From Variovorax sp. OAS795 (lineage in GTDB: Bacteria; Pseudomonadota; Gammaproteobacteria; Burkholderiales; Burkholderiaceae_C): 64,000 nt of DNA. Location: the NCBI RefSeq assembly GCF_040546685.1, contig NZ_JBEPOH010000001.1, positions 1,984,001 to 2,048,000 on the forward strand, written 5' to 3'. Positions within the stretch are counted from its first letter, which is position 1. Each line of letters begins with the position of its first letter. The translations under genes and the position numbers were made by a program. Shown in pieces: positions 54,026-62,964 of this stretch. A model generated the notes under the pieces. That model was not told the origin of the DNA. It worked only from the letters and a program-made list of their open reading frames with translations, and ran no database searches.

Positions 54026-57000
54026 GCACCCAGCAGATCCTCGGCGTCGTCGGTGGTGTCGTCGGCGCGTTCTTCGGCTATCCGCAGCTGGGCTTTGTCG
54101 TCGGCTCGCTCGTGGGCGGGCTACTTACCCCCGGAGAGAAGACCGAAGGCCCGCGCGTCGATGACCTGAAGGTGCAGGTTTCGACCTATGGCGTCGGAAT
54201 CCCGCTCATGTACGGCACAGAGCGCGTCGGCGGGAATGTCGTCTGGTCTACCGACAAGATCGAAGTCGAGGAAACCACCGGGGGCAAGGGTGGTGGGCCT
54301 GAGAACACGACCTATCGCTACTACGTGCACATGGGGGTCGTGCTTTGCGACACGCCGCGCGACGGCTCGACCGTTTCCATCGTCCAGATCTTCAAGGACG
54401 GCAAGCTGATCTATGACGCCCGGTCGGGCATTCCGATTGGCTCTGCGCTCGCCAGCGCTGAGAACCCGCACGCCTATTTCGTCCTGTACCAGGGACACGC
54501 TGATCAGCTGCCTGACCCGGGGGAGGAAGCATGGATGGGCGGGCCCGGCTCGGTGCCGGCCTATCGCGGCGTCGTGCGTATTCGCATGAATGCGATTGAG
54601 TGCCCCGGTGGGCGCGTGCCTCAGTTCTCGTTCGTGCTGTCAACCAACGCTTCGACGGCTCCGACCGGGCAAGTCATCGTCGATTTCAGCAGCCCTTCGT
54701 ACAACGTCATCACCGGCTTGGCCAAGTCCGATGGCTCGGTCTGGAACATCGGTCAGTTCACGAACGGAGGCGTCATCACGTTGTTCGTGAGCTACGGCGC
54801 ATCCACCGGCGAACAGCGCATCACCAACCAGCTGCGCTTCACAGGCACCGATCTCACCTACTACCCGATGCCCGCGATCGGAGCCGAAGAGCCGATTGCC
54901 GTCTATCTCTCGGGGGCTGGTTCCGGCTTCGTCAACCTGCTGAATTTGGAGACGATGGTGAGGGTCGGTCTTTACTCGCCCGAGACCTCCTCCGATTTCT
55001 TGCCGGGAATGTCTGGCAACCATGTCGAGTTCATGCGCGCGGCTTGCGACCCGACCACTGGCAACTATGCCATCGCATTTCAGGACGCTGACGTCACGCC
55101 GGCCGAGTGCCCGCCGCTCATTTTTGAGAATGGCGAGGTGCTGTCCTGCGACCCGATCTCAGGCGTTACAGCCGGCATCGCCTTCTATGACGATGTGCTC
55201 TATGTACTCAAGGCCGAGTCGAACCAATGGAAGATCGCCAGCCGCAGCGCGGTTGATGGCACGGAGGTACATGCCGAAGTGGCAGGCGCCGGTCCGGTCG
55301 GCTCGGCAAACATCCAGAAATCAGGGCTGTACGCAAGTGCATCGGGACTCTATGCGCTGATCTTTCCGGCCGGTTCTTCCGGCCTGGATGTCTACAAGAT
55401 CGACACCACGACGATGGCGTGGAGCCTCATCGCCGAACAAGTCCCTGTCGGCTTGGACAACTTCGGCCATTTCCAGCGCGCCTTCTACGCCAGTGATGAT
55501 GTCGTCGTCGTTGGGCCCACCGTCAATGGCGAGTATTCGGTGGGGTTCCTGCGCCCACTGACGGTTGCGGATGTCAAGGTGTCCGACATCATTGCCGACC
55601 AATGCGATCGCGCCGGCGAGTCGCGCTACGACGTGAGCGGGATTCCCGACACGGACACGCTGCACGGCTACAAGCTGCAGAACCCAGCGAGTGCCAGGTC
55701 GAACATCGACCCTCTGCTGACCGCCTTCGCGATCTACATCGTTGACGAAGACGGGCTGATCAAGTTCAAGAAGTACGAGGACATCGTTTCGGAGGCGACC
55801 GTCACCTATGACGAGCTCGGCCAAGCGGAAGACGGCGCAGAACCCGCAGACGCAATGCCGCTCAACCGCGCGCAGGAGATCGACATGCCGCGCAGCGTGT
55901 CGGTCAGCTACATCGAGCCGACCTTCGACTACCAGACCGCGAGCGAGAAGGAAGTCCGGCAGATTACGGAAGCGACGGAAGACATGATCATCGAGCTTCC
56001 GATGGCGACAACTTCGGACCACGCCAAGCAAGTGGCCTCGATGATCCTGTTCGCGAAATGGCGAGCGCAGAACACCCGCAGCTTCAAGACGTCGCGCAAG
56101 TTCGCCTTCCTGTCGCCCGGGGATGGCGTGACGGTCGAATACCCCCGCGGCACCTTCCGGCTCTGGCGGATCACCAGCATGACGGATACCGGCGCGTTGT
56201 GCGAATTCAACGTGGAGCCAGGAGACGCCGAGCTCTACACCCAGACCGCCGTGGGTGCGACAGGGTACGTTCAGCAGGAGGTTGCCCCTCTCGCGTCCCC
56301 GACGCGCCTGCAATTGCTCGACATCCCCATCCTGCGCGACGAGGACAACAACGCTGGCATCTACGCGGCCCTCGACAACTACGCCGACGGCTGGACGGGC
56401 GCTGAGTTGCTGGTCGGCTACGACGACACAAGCCTTGTGAGCCGCGGCACTGTATCGACCGATGCGCCAATCGGTTTTGCGGAAACGGTACTGGGCAACG
56501 CGTCGAGCGGATTTGTCGATGAGTCGAACATCTTCACAGTCAGCATCGGGAACAACGACTTCGAGAGCGTGACTCGCGACGTGCTGCTGGCCAACGGCGC
56601 CGAGTTCTGGGCCTACGGCGTTCCGGGCCGGTGGGAAATTGGCGCATCTGCGGTGGGCGATTCGCTCGGGGGCGGACGCTACATCCTCTCGCGGCATCTT
56701 CGCGGGCAGTTCGGAACCGAAGCGAATGCTGCTTTGCACGAAGAAGGGGATGTGTTCGTGCTGCTGCGCATCGCCGGGATGCTTCGTCCCTCGACGGGCG
56801 CCGGAGACATCGGGCAAGCGCAGAACTACCGCGCAGTGTCCAAGGGCCGCAGCCGCGATTCAGTGGCCTCTCAGACCTACACGAATACCGGCGAAGGCTT
56901 GATGCCGCTCAGCCCGGTCAACCTGCGCCGCAGCAATACGAATGACCTCAGCGTAGATCGGCGATCGCGCCTGGCCATGAACAACAGCACCGGGGCGCTT

Positions 57001-57213
57001 CCTCTCGGCGAGGCGACGGAAGCCTGGGCGTGGGACTTCTACACCTCGAGCGGATTCACGACGCTCATCGGATCGGCGCTCACCACGACGGCGACCGTCA
57101 CCGCCGCGCAGATCACCTCGGCCGGCGCGACACCTTCCGGCGCGCTCTACGTGCGTGTGAGCCAGCTCGGCGATTCCATCGGCCGCGGCCATGAACTTCA
57201 GGCAACCATATGA
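54022..57213 (+). CDS. Tail tip / host-specificity protein (GTA gp15-like, J-like)
   Basis: A 1063-residue protein. It starts with a hydrophobic Gly-rich segment (VVGAFFGYPQLGFVVGSLVGG), then DDLKVQVSTYGVGIPLMYG, a signature of this hub family. The central part contains a beta-propeller-like insertion, and later DELGQAEDGAEP and a SPRYDV-like region lead to a fibre-attachment end. It closes the tail tube and contacts the receptor. Confidence 0.87.
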   Translation: MSTQQILGVVGGVVGAFFGYPQLGFVVGSLVGGLLTPGEKTEGPRVDDLKVQVSTYGVGIPLMYGTERVGGNVVWSTDKIEVEETTGGKGGGPENTTYRYYVHMGVVLCDTPRDGSTVSIVQIFKDGKLIYDARSGIPIGSALASAENPHAYFVLYQGHADQLPDPGEEAWMGGPGSVPAYRGVVRIRMNAIECPGGRVPQFSFVLSTNASTAPTGQVIVDFSSPSYNVITGLAKSDGSVWNIGQFTNGGVITLFVSYGASTGEQRITNQLRFTGTDLTYYPMPAIGAEEPIAVYLSGAGSGFVNLLNLETMVRVGLYSPETSSDFLPGMSGNHVEFMRAACDPTTGNYAIAFQDADVTPAECPPLIFENGEVLSCDPISGVTAGIAFYDDVLYVLKAESNQWKIASRSAVDGTEVHAEVAGAGPVGSANIQKSGLYASASGLYALIFPAGSSGLDVYKIDTTTMAWSLIAEQVPVGLDNFGHFQRAFYASDDVVVVGPTVNGEYSVGFLRPLTVADVKVSDIIADQCDRAGESRYDVSGIPDTDTLHGYKLQNPASARSNIDPLLTAFAIYIVDEDGLIKFKKYEDIVSEATVTYDELGQAEDGAEPADAMPLNRAQEIDMPRSVSVSYIEPTFDYQTASEKEVRQITEATEDMIIELPMATTSDHAKQVASMILFAKWRAQNTRSFKTSRKFAFLSPGDGVTVEYPRGTFRLWRITSMTDTGALCEFNVEPGDAELYTQTAVGATGYVQQEVAPLASPTRLQLLDIPILRDEDNNAGIYAALDNYADGWTGAELLVGYDDTSLVSRGTVSTDAPIGFAETVLGNASSGFVDESNIFTVSIGNNDFESVTRDVLLANGAEFWAYGVPGRWEIGASAVGDSLGGGRYILSRHLRGQFGTEANAALHEEGDVFVLLRIAGMLRPSTGAGDIGQAQNYRAVSKGRSRDSVASQTYTNTGEGLMPLSPVNLRRSNTNDLSVDRRSRLAMNNSTGALPLGEATEAWAWDFYTSSGFTTLIGSALTTTATVTAAQITSAGATPSGALYVRVSQLGDSIGRGHELQATI

Positions 57214-58460
57214 CCACACTACAGACAATCAACGCGGCGGCGAACTGGAACCTTCGGGTCAACGAGAACTTCAAGGCTGTCTCGCCCGCGGCCTCGTTTG
57301 GCATCAAGGACTCGGCCACCACGGGCCTGACGCTGGGCTACTACGGCGGCATCATCGACGGCGTCTCCTACGCCGACGGCACGCACTTGCTGACGGCCAG
57401 CACCACGCGCTATGTGGTGGCCGCAAGGGCTACCGGCGTCGTGAGTTCTGCCACGGGCACCACGAACTGGAACGACACCACCAACTACAAACGCATGGGC
57501 GTTGCGGTGGTGGGGGCCTCGACCATCACCTCGTGGACCGACTGGCGCGAGTTCAGCCCGGGCGTGGGCGGTGCTGGGGTGGGAGATGTCGTCGGTCCCG
57601 CCAGTGCCGTGAATGGACGGGTGGCGACCTTCAACGGCGTGACCGGCAAGTTGATTCAAGACGGTGGCACGCTGCTTTCTGACTTGGCGACCACTGCCTA
57701 TGTCGATGGGCTGCTCCAGGGCTTGAGCTGGAAGAAGGCTGTCCGCGCTGCGACGACGGTGGCCGGCACTCTGGCCTCATCCTTCGAGAACGGGGATGCG
57801 ATCGATGGCGTCACGCTCGCAACGGGTGACCGGGTTCTGATCAAGAACCAGGTGTCGACGACCGAGAACGGCATCTATACGGTCAACGCATCGGGAGCTC
57901 CGACGCGCGCCACCGACAGCGACACCGGTGCGGAGATGGTCAACGCGACCGTCTTCGTCAGCGAGGGGACGACGCTCGCCGATACCCAGTGGACGTGCTC
58001 GACGAACGCGCCAATCACAATCGGCAGCACGTCGATCGCCTTCGTTCAATTGTCAGCTGGTGGCGGCGCAGCATGGGGGAGCATCACCGGAACGCTGTCG
58101 AGTCAGACGGACCTTCAGGCCGCACTGGATCTGAAGCAGGTGCGTTCGCCATCAATCCAGTCGGTCGCTTCTTCGGCCACGGTCACGCCGACCTTCTCCA
58201 ACGACATGGTGAAGATCACGGCGCAGGCGGCTGGGCTGACGCTGGCGAACCCCACCGGCACAGCAATTGACGGGCTCGGCATCGTGATCCGCATCAAGGA
58301 CAACGGCACTGCACGCAGCATCGCCTATGGGACGCAATACCGCGCCATTGGCGTCACCCTCCCGACCACGACGGTGATCAGCAAGACCACCTATCTCGCA
58401 ATGGTCTTCAACAACGACGATACGAAATGGGATGTCGTGGCTGTGGGGCAGGAAGCATGA
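57210..58460 (+). CDS. Tail fibre-like protein
   Basis: A 416-residue beta-rich protein with repeated phage-fibre motifs: VATFNGVTGKLIQDGGTLLSD near the middle, a typical TENGIYTVNASGAPTRATDSDTG repeat, and a C-terminal beta region. It is probably a trimeric receptor-binding or fibre-tip protein. It follows the tip protein by a 4-base overlap. Confidence 0.82.
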   Translation: MTTLQTINAAANWNLRVNENFKAVSPAASFGIKDSATTGLTLGYYGGIIDGVSYADGTHLLTASTTRYVVAARATGVVSSATGTTNWNDTTNYKRMGVAVVGASTITSWTDWREFSPGVGGAGVGDVVGPASAVNGRVATFNGVTGKLIQDGGTLLSDLATTAYVDGLLQGLSWKKAVRAATTVAGTLASSFENGDAIDGVTLATGDRVLIKNQVSTTENGIYTVNASGAPTRATDSDTGAEMVNATVFVSEGTTLADTQWTCSTNAPITIGSTSIAFVQLSAGGGAAWGSITGTLSSQTDLQAALDLKQVRSPSIQSVASSATVTPTFSNDMVKITAQAAGLTLANPTGTAIDGLGIVIRIKDNGTARSIAYGTQYRAIGVTLPTTTVISKTTYLAMVFNNDDTKWDVVAVGQEA

Positions 58461-59014
58461 CGCCGTTCAAGGCCATGAGCCTTGCACAGGCGCTAACTGG
58501 TGGTGTGGCGACCACATGGAACCCATCTGACAAGTCAGCGAACATCACGCTTTCGCTGGCAAATCTGCGCGCCTCGGGGAATGGTTCTGCTGGCTCGGCG
58601 CGAGCAACAGTCAGCAAAGCGTCGGGCAAGTGGCAATTCGAAGTCACGGCAAGGCAGACAGGCGGCTCCTGGCTCATCGGCGTGGGAAAGATCGGGGCAG
58701 GACTTACCAGCTACCCCGGGTCTGACGTGAACGGCTACGGTTACCACGCAGGGAATGGAAACAAATACAACAACGGCTCCCCAACCGCGTTCGGGACCAG
58801 TCTCGCGAGCGGCGACGTGCTGGGTGTCACGATAGATTTTGCAACTCTCGCCCTCGTTTTCTACAAGAACGGAGTCTTGGTCGGCACAGCGTTCACCGTC
58901 TCGTCCGGAACCTACTTCCCAATGATCGGTGCTGCAAGCGGCACTGGTGCGCTGGGCGACTTGAACACTGGAACATTGGCCTATCCAGTGGGCGGCTTCA
59001 CCGCTTGGAACTAG
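58457..59014 (+). CDS. Tail-associated SPRY-domain protein
   Basis: A 185-residue protein from ATG 58457 (ATGA overlap). Most of it fits a B30.2/SPRY domain: KWQFEVTARQTGGSWLIGVG, then GDVLGVTIDFATLALVFYKNG, then VGTAFTVSSGTYFPMIG. SPRY domains bind protein partners, mainly in eukaryotes, but also occur in phage tails. It could be a receptor-binding tip. A terminator follows. Confidence 0.8.
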   Translation: MTPFKAMSLAQALTGGVATTWNPSDKSANITLSLANLRASGNGSAGSARATVSKASGKWQFEVTARQTGGSWLIGVGKIGAGLTSYPGSDVNGYGYHAGNGNKYNNGSPTAFGTSLASGDVLGVTIDFATLALVFYKNGVLVGTAFTVSSGTYFPMIGAASGTGALGDLNTGTLAYPVGGFTAWN

Positions 59015-59040
59015 TGCTGGACGCTTGCCCAACCCAACCC

Positions 59041-59062
59041 AACCCGCTTCGGCGGGTTTTTC
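59041..59062 (+). terminator. Intrinsic terminator before the lysis genes
   Basis: AACCCGC (59041-59047), TTCG loop, GCGGGTT (59052-59058) followed by TTTC. Another hairpin-plus-T element within the late block. Confidence 0.85.
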
Positions 59063-59077
59063 TTTGCCTGGAGCCCT

Positions 59078-59404
59078 ATGAATCGCAACCTCCGAGACAT
59101 CGTGACGAACGACCCCACCACCACCGACTGGGGAGAGCTCAACGATCGCGTCGGCAACCTGGAGAACGGCTTCGGCACCTTCAAGAGCGAGCTCGCCGAC
59201 AACACCGCAGCGACGAAGCGCATCGAGACCAACACCTCCGAGCTGGTCGAAGCCTTCGAGAATCTGAAGGGCGCTTTCAAGGTGCTCAATTGGATCGGCA
59301 AGTTCGCGCGGCCGTTGGGCTACATCGCTGGTGCGATCGCTGCCGTGGTGAGCCTGTACACAGCCTACAAAGCGGGCACTGCGGTGCCGCCGAGCATCAA
59401 ATGA
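59078..59404 (+). CDS. Holin-like membrane protein
   Basis: A 108-residue protein with a helical, coiled-coil-like front half (VGNLENGFGTFKSELADNTAATKRI) and a C-terminal hydrophobic segment (ARPLGYIAGAIAAVVSLYTAY). Position directly before the endolysin and the single membrane helix suggest a pinholin or holin accessory. Not proven from sequence. Confidence 0.65.
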   Translation: MNRNLRDIVTNDPTTTDWGELNDRVGNLENGFGTFKSELADNTAATKRIETNTSELVEAFENLKGAFKVLNWIGKFARPLGYIAGAIAAVVSLYTAYKAGTAVPPSIK

Positions 59405-59937
59405 ACCCGACCCTTCGCAACCGCCTGCTCGCGGCCGGCGGCGCGGGAACGTTGGCCATCGCTGGTGTGCTGCAGGCCTGGTACGAAGGCGAGGGCCCGA
59501 CAGTGCGGCAGCCGAGCGGCGTGGTGCTCTCGGTGCCATACAAAGACACGGGCGGCGTGTGGACGGTCTGCCGTGGCGTGACCGGTCCCGAGGTCATCCC
59601 GACCAGGCGCTACACCGCGGCCGAATGCCGGGCGCTCGAGGAAAAGCACCTCGCCATCGCTGAGGCCGCCGCACGCCGCTACATCACCAGCTACGACCAG
59701 CTGAACAAGTGGCAGCAGGCCGCGCTGATCGACTGGTTCTACAACTTGGGCGCCAATCCCGCCACGCTCGGTTCCACCTTGCGCGCGAAGTTCAATGCCG
59801 GCGACATCGAGGGCGGATGCGACGAACTCTCGCGCTGGGTGAAGGGCAGGGTGAAAGGCGAACTCGTGACGCTGAACGGTCTCGTCGATCGCCGCGGCAC
59901 TGGCGAAGAGCTGTGCCTGCACTGGGGCTCGAAGTGA
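59401..59937 (+). CDS. Phage lysozyme, SAR endolysin (GH24)
   Basis: A 178-residue muramidase. The N-terminal LLAAGGAGTLAIAGVLQ is a weakly hydrophobic signal-arrest-release helix, so it can be exported without a large-pore holin. The catalytic Glu is in YEGEGP (about 29-31), Asp49 in YKDTGGVWTVCRG and Thr61 in GVTG, with a small insert between Glu and Asp. It cleaves peptidoglycan during lysis. ATGA overlap with the preceding gene. Confidence 0.92.
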   Translation: MNPTLRNRLLAAGGAGTLAIAGVLQAWYEGEGPTVRQPSGVVLSVPYKDTGGVWTVCRGVTGPEVIPTRRYTAAECRALEEKHLAIAEAAARRYITSYDQLNKWQQAALIDWFYNLGANPATLGSTLRAKFNAGDIEGGCDELSRWVKGRVKGELVTLNGLVDRRGTGEELCLHWGSK

Positions 59938-60101
59938 CCTCCGACCTCGCCGAACGCCAGGCCGCAGCCCAGCCGCGCGACTGGCCCGAGGACTTCGACC
60001 AGCGCACCACCTGGAATGTTTGCGGCGACTGCAACCGCGTGTTCCTGGGCATCCCCTCGCGCGTTCAGTGCCGGCTTTGCTCTGGCAGGAGGACGATATG
60101 A
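59934..60101 (+). CDS. Small zinc-knuckle phage protein
   Basis: A 55-residue protein starting at a GTG in a GTGA overlap with the lysozyme stop. The sequence DWPEDFDQRTTWNVCGDCNRVFLG then CRLC suggests one zinc-binding site with CxxC...CxxC. Such proteins are common between lysis genes; role unknown. Confidence 0.65.
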   Translation: MTSDLAERQAAAQPRDWPEDFDQRTTWNVCGDCNRVFLGIPSRVQCRLCSGRRTI

Positions 60102-60475
60102 GCCTGACTGCAAAACTCGTGGCCGTCGGGCTGGTCGTGCTAGCGCTGATCGCTGGCTTCTGGAAGCTCTGGCACACCGCCGACCGGGCCGGCTACGACC
60201 GCTCGCAAGCCGAATACCAAGCCCGGGCGGAGCTGCAACGCGAATCGAATCGAGGCCGCGCGCGCGTGGCTGAAGAAAAGCACGCGGCGCAGACGGTCTA
60301 CCGGGACCGCTTCATCACCAAAACCGTCAAGGAGATTCGCGATGTTCCATCGTCTGGCACTGGCTGCCTTGTTGCCCCTCGCGTTGTGCGCCTGCTCAAC
60401 GGCGCAGCAGCGTGCGCCCGCGAAGATCGACCCGGCGCCTGTAGCGTTCACGAGCCCGTGTCCAGCGCCCGATGA
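60098..60475 (+). CDS. Inner-membrane spanin (Rz-like)
   Basis: A 125-residue protein with an N-terminal membrane helix (LVAVGLVVLALIAGFWKL) and a charged helix (AEYQARAELQRESNRGRARVAEEKH), the layout of Rz. It links the inner membrane to its outer-membrane partner and fuses the membranes at the end of lysis. ATGA overlap upstream. Confidence 0.88.
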   Translation: MSLTAKLVAVGLVVLALIAGFWKLWHTADRAGYDRSQAEYQARAELQRESNRGRARVAEEKHAAQTVYRDRFITKTVKEIRDVPSSGTGCLVAPRVVRLLNGAAACAREDRPGACSVHEPVSSAR

Positions 60476-60590
60476 CCTAGCAGAGCCAGCGCCCCAGAGA
60501 GAGCTGGAAGCGTGGACCACGCTGTGGATTGGTGCATACGGATGTGAGAAAGCGAAGCGGGGAGGGCTAATCGATGCCTGGCCCCGATAG
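60342..60590 (+). CDS. Outer-membrane spanin lipoprotein (Rz1-like)
   Basis: An 82-residue lipoprotein whose gene starts inside the Rz-like gene in another frame. Signal LALAALLPLALCACS has a lipobox with Cys18; the mature part is Pro-rich (KIDPAPVAFTSPCPAPDD). The overlap of 134 bases is a classic Rz/Rz1 arrangement. Confidence 0.88.
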   Translation: MFHRLALAALLPLALCACSTAQQRAPAKIDPAPVAFTSPCPAPDDLAEPAPQRELEAWTTLWIGAYGCEKAKRGGLIDAWPR

Positions 60591-60634
60591 CTCGCAGGTC
60601 GTGGAATAAGCTAGAAGCATGACCAACATCCGGA

Positions 60635-61426
60635 ATGGTCCACAATCCGCCGATGATTGCCCCAGTTCCAGCGAAAGTTACATCTCGGATCGACAAGGAG
60701 GTCAGTCGCCTGCTGCTGCAAGACGTACCTCGCTATCTGGAGCCATCGGACCCCAGAGTCGTCGGATGGTTAGACGAGTTGGCAAACGCGATGCCTGCTG
60801 GACGGAAAGAGGCCTTTTTTACGATGGCCTCGGTGTATCACCTGACTGGAGACCTGAAGACGACGAACGCGATGTACGAACGCGCTCGGACTCATGGAGC
60901 GACCGAAGACGAAATTGCCGCTTGTTCGATACCCGCCTATCTAAATCTAGGCTATCCGTCCAAGGCTGCTGCGTTCTGCAAAATGGTGGTTTCCATTCAG
61001 AAAAGTAACATCACGATTGGATTGCCTTCGGCTGTATCAACCGGTGCATTTCAATTTGTTGGAGAACTCTTAGAGCAGGCGCGAAAGGCAGAACTGGATC
61101 TCACTGCGGTCGAAGACATCGGAGACATACAGGCTATGGTGCGAGCCGCATCGTCCTCCGGTTTTGGAGATGAGCAATACTCGCAAGTTCTAGATGTTGC
61201 CGGGGCTGTGATGCGTGAGCAAAGATTGTTCTGGCTGAATGAGTCGCCCCGCTATCATTTCGATGAGGAAATGGAACTCTTGGCGATTCGATATTTGATT
61301 GATGTTTCTCCGGAAGATGCGGCGGCGCTTACGGCCGACGTTTCGAAACGCATCGTTGAGCTAGGGCTTGAAGCTGTGCCGCTCTCCGTTGCTTTCGTCG
61401 GCGCTGCTGAATCGGTCGAGGCTTGA
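60635..61426 (+). CDS. Hypothetical accessory protein, partner of the HEPN-like gene
   Basis: A 263-residue protein from ATG 60635 (alternative ATG 60653). Predicted helical repeats (AFFTMASVYHLTGDLKTTNAMYERARTHGA and similar) suggest a TPR- or ARM-like scaffold. Its stop is one base before the next gene. Base composition is clearly lower in G+C than the phage core, which indicates later acquisition. No named family recognised. Confidence 0.65.
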   Translation: MVHNPPMIAPVPAKVTSRIDKEVSRLLLQDVPRYLEPSDPRVVGWLDELANAMPAGRKEAFFTMASVYHLTGDLKTTNAMYERARTHGATEDEIAACSIPAYLNLGYPSKAAAFCKMVVSIQKSNITIGLPSAVSTGAFQFVGELLEQARKAELDLTAVEDIGDIQAMVRAASSSGFGDEQYSQVLDVAGAVMREQRLFWLNESPRYHFDEEMELLAIRYLIDVSPEDAAALTADVSKRIVELGLEAVPLSVAFVGAAESVEA

Positions 61427-61427
61427 A

Positions 61428-61817
61428 ATGCCCATCGTTTCGCAAGACATTCTCGATTGTGCTTCGGAGATGACCAAAGCGACAAAAGGCATTGAAGCAT
61501 TCGTGCGCGCAGCCGTAGCAAGGTCCTATTACGCGGCGTTTCACGACTGCCTAGAGTGGCATTCTTCGCTTCCCGCCCAAGGTCATCTCCCACCTAAATT
61601 CCTTGAACGCGGCACGCACGTGGAGCTTGCTTTCAGATTGCTGAATCCCGACCAAAGTCTTAGCAAAGACTTGCAGGAAAGCTCCAAGAAGCGCGGCTTG
61701 GCTCTAAGGAATCTTCACGCTGATCGGGTTGTGGCCGACTACAAGCTCAGTCGAACGGTCAACGCCTACGAAGCGCGGACTGCGTTGGCTTCTGCGAGAA
61801 AAATTGTTTCTCTGTAG
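61428..61817 (+). CDS. HEPN-like small protein
   Basis: A 129-residue helical protein from ATG 61428. The segment VARSYYAAFHDCLEW contains R-X6-H (R-SYYAAF-H), the motif that defines HEPN RNases, and a second helical face LHADRVVADYKLSRTVN follows. HEPN proteins are often toxins or abortive-infection effectors paired with a helical partner, as here. Function is inferred from motif and setting. Confidence 0.65.
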   Translation: MPIVSQDILDCASEMTKATKGIEAFVRAAVARSYYAAFHDCLEWHSSLPAQGHLPPKFLERGTHVELAFRLLNPDQSLSKDLQESSKKRGLALRNLHADRVVADYKLSRTVNAYEARTALASARKIVSL

Positions 61818-61839
61818 CGTCTTCCTCGCGCGCCTGTAG

Positions 61840-62103
61840 TCAGCGCATTGGCAAAAGAAAGCTATCGGGTTGTCTCGTCTGGATTTTGACGGTAGAGCGC
61901 TCGCGCAGTAGCTCCACGGGACCGATTCCGTCATACACGACCTCATTGGTCTTCAGCGAAATGACGGTCCATCGGTCTCCCGGCGTCACCTTGTAGTCAC
62001 CGGGCGCCAGGGGCAACTCGCGTTCTTCGTGTACGTGGCTCCCGAGCCAAGACGGCATGCGGAGAATGGTGGGGGGCTCGGAGAAAAATTCAGTTTGACT
62101 CAT
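61840..62103 (-). CDS. Hypothetical protein, accessory operon gene 3
   Basis: An 87-residue protein with a small beta-like pattern (LPLAPGDYKVTPGDRWTVISLKTNEVVYDGI). Its start overlaps the previous gene by 14 bases. No function recognised. Confidence 0.6.
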   Translation of the reverse strand: MSQTEFFSEPPTILRMPSWLGSHVHEERELPLAPGDYKVTPGDRWTVISLKTNEVVYDGIGPVELLRERSTVKIQTRQPDSFLLPMR

Positions 62104-62437
62104 GGTTCATTTTCGCGGCTGCTTCCATCAGTTCCCGCGAGAGGGGAGAGGGCAGGCCATAGGCCTCGCAGTACCAGACTTGGTAGCACCACCGCCCGCC
62201 TACTTGTTCAGTCCCGGCGAAGCTGATGGTGTCGAGTGCGCAGGCGACTACTTCGGGCCGCCAGAGCACGCCCAGCGGCGGCGCGACGTCACCGGGTCCC
62301 GAGTTCCACAAGCCGAGTTGCATTCGTCCTTCCACCGGCCGCAGCGTCAACATCCCGGACAGCCACGGCTGGTCGACGAACTCCCGCTTGCTCAGCAAGG
62401 TGCCGCCGCGGTATCGCGGACGCATCCTGACTCTCAT
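62090..62437 (-). CDS. Hypothetical protein, accessory operon gene 2
   Basis: A 115-residue protein with Trp-rich segments (WLSGMLTLRPVEGRMQLGLW and GGRWCYQVWYCEAYG). Not recognised. It overlaps both neighbours, so it belongs to the three-gene minus-strand operon. Confidence 0.6.
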   Translation of the reverse strand: MRVRMRPRYRGGTLLSKREFVDQPWLSGMLTLRPVEGRMQLGLWNSGPGDVAPPLGVLWRPEVVACALDTISFAGTEQVGGRWCYQVWYCEAYGLPSPLSRELMEAAAKMNHESN

Positions 62438-62679
62438 ACCGGCTCACTGTCATTCTTGGGCGCCTTGGGCAGCAGGCCCGGGATCCCGTGCATCACCGCA
62501 CGGATATGGTCGCCCGCGTTCCGGTCCCAGTCGCCGTACAGGTCGCCGGTCCTGGCGCAACGGCCCGACACCAGATCGGCGAAATCCAGCAGCGTCGGGC
62601 GCAGAGCTTCGCCGTCGGCAAGTTCTCCTGCGCGTCGTGCCATCTGGGCGATTTCTTCTTCGATGGGAGGCTCGGGCAT
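62434..62679 (-). CDS. Hypothetical protein, accessory operon gene 1
   Basis: An 81-residue acidic helical protein from ATG 62679 (IEEEIAQMARRAGELADGEA). It is the first gene of a minus-strand operon of three and diverges from the SRAP operon over a LexA-box promoter. No function recognised. Confidence 0.65.
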   Translation of the reverse strand: MPEPPIEEEIAQMARRAGELADGEALRPTLLDFADLVSGRCARTGDLYGDWDRNAGDHIRAVMHGIPGLLPKAPKNDSEPV

Positions 62680-62714
62680 GGGGTCTTCGGGGGTCGGCGG
62701 GTAACACTTTGGTG

Positions 62715-62730
62715 CTGTACAAATATACAG
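62715..62730. promoter_or_regulatory. LexA (SOS) box
   Basis: CTGTACAAATATACAG: exact match to CTGT-N8-ACAG with an A/T-rich centre, lying between divergent genes 35 bases before one start and 21 before the other. LexA bound here would block both promoters until DNA damage. Confidence 0.85.
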
Positions 62731-62751
62731 TAGTTTTCTTAAAATGAACGC

Positions 62752-62934
62752 ATGGAAAGCGTTCCTTCCAACCTCTGGATCGCCGCCTGCGCGCACCGGC
62801 TGCAGCAGCAGTGGCATACCGTTGACCCCCTCGAACTGGAGGATGTCGCACGGGATCTGTGGCGCGACGAACGGCTGCGATCGATGCCGCCCGAGGCAGC
62901 GGCCGTCGAGTGGCTGCGGCCAATCACCGAGTGA
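62752..62934 (+). CDS. Small SOS-box gene upstream of SRAP
   Basis: A 60-residue protein from ATG 62752, predicted helical (LWIAACAHRLQQQWHTVDPLELEDVARDLW). It follows the LexA box and precedes the SRAP gene by 30 bases, so the two are probably co-induced. Function unknown. Confidence 0.65.
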   Translation: MESVPSNLWIAACAHRLQQQWHTVDPLELEDVARDLWRDERLRSMPPEAAAVEWLRPITE

Positions 62935-62964
62935 CAGGGCGCGCCCAGGACACAGAATCTGGCC

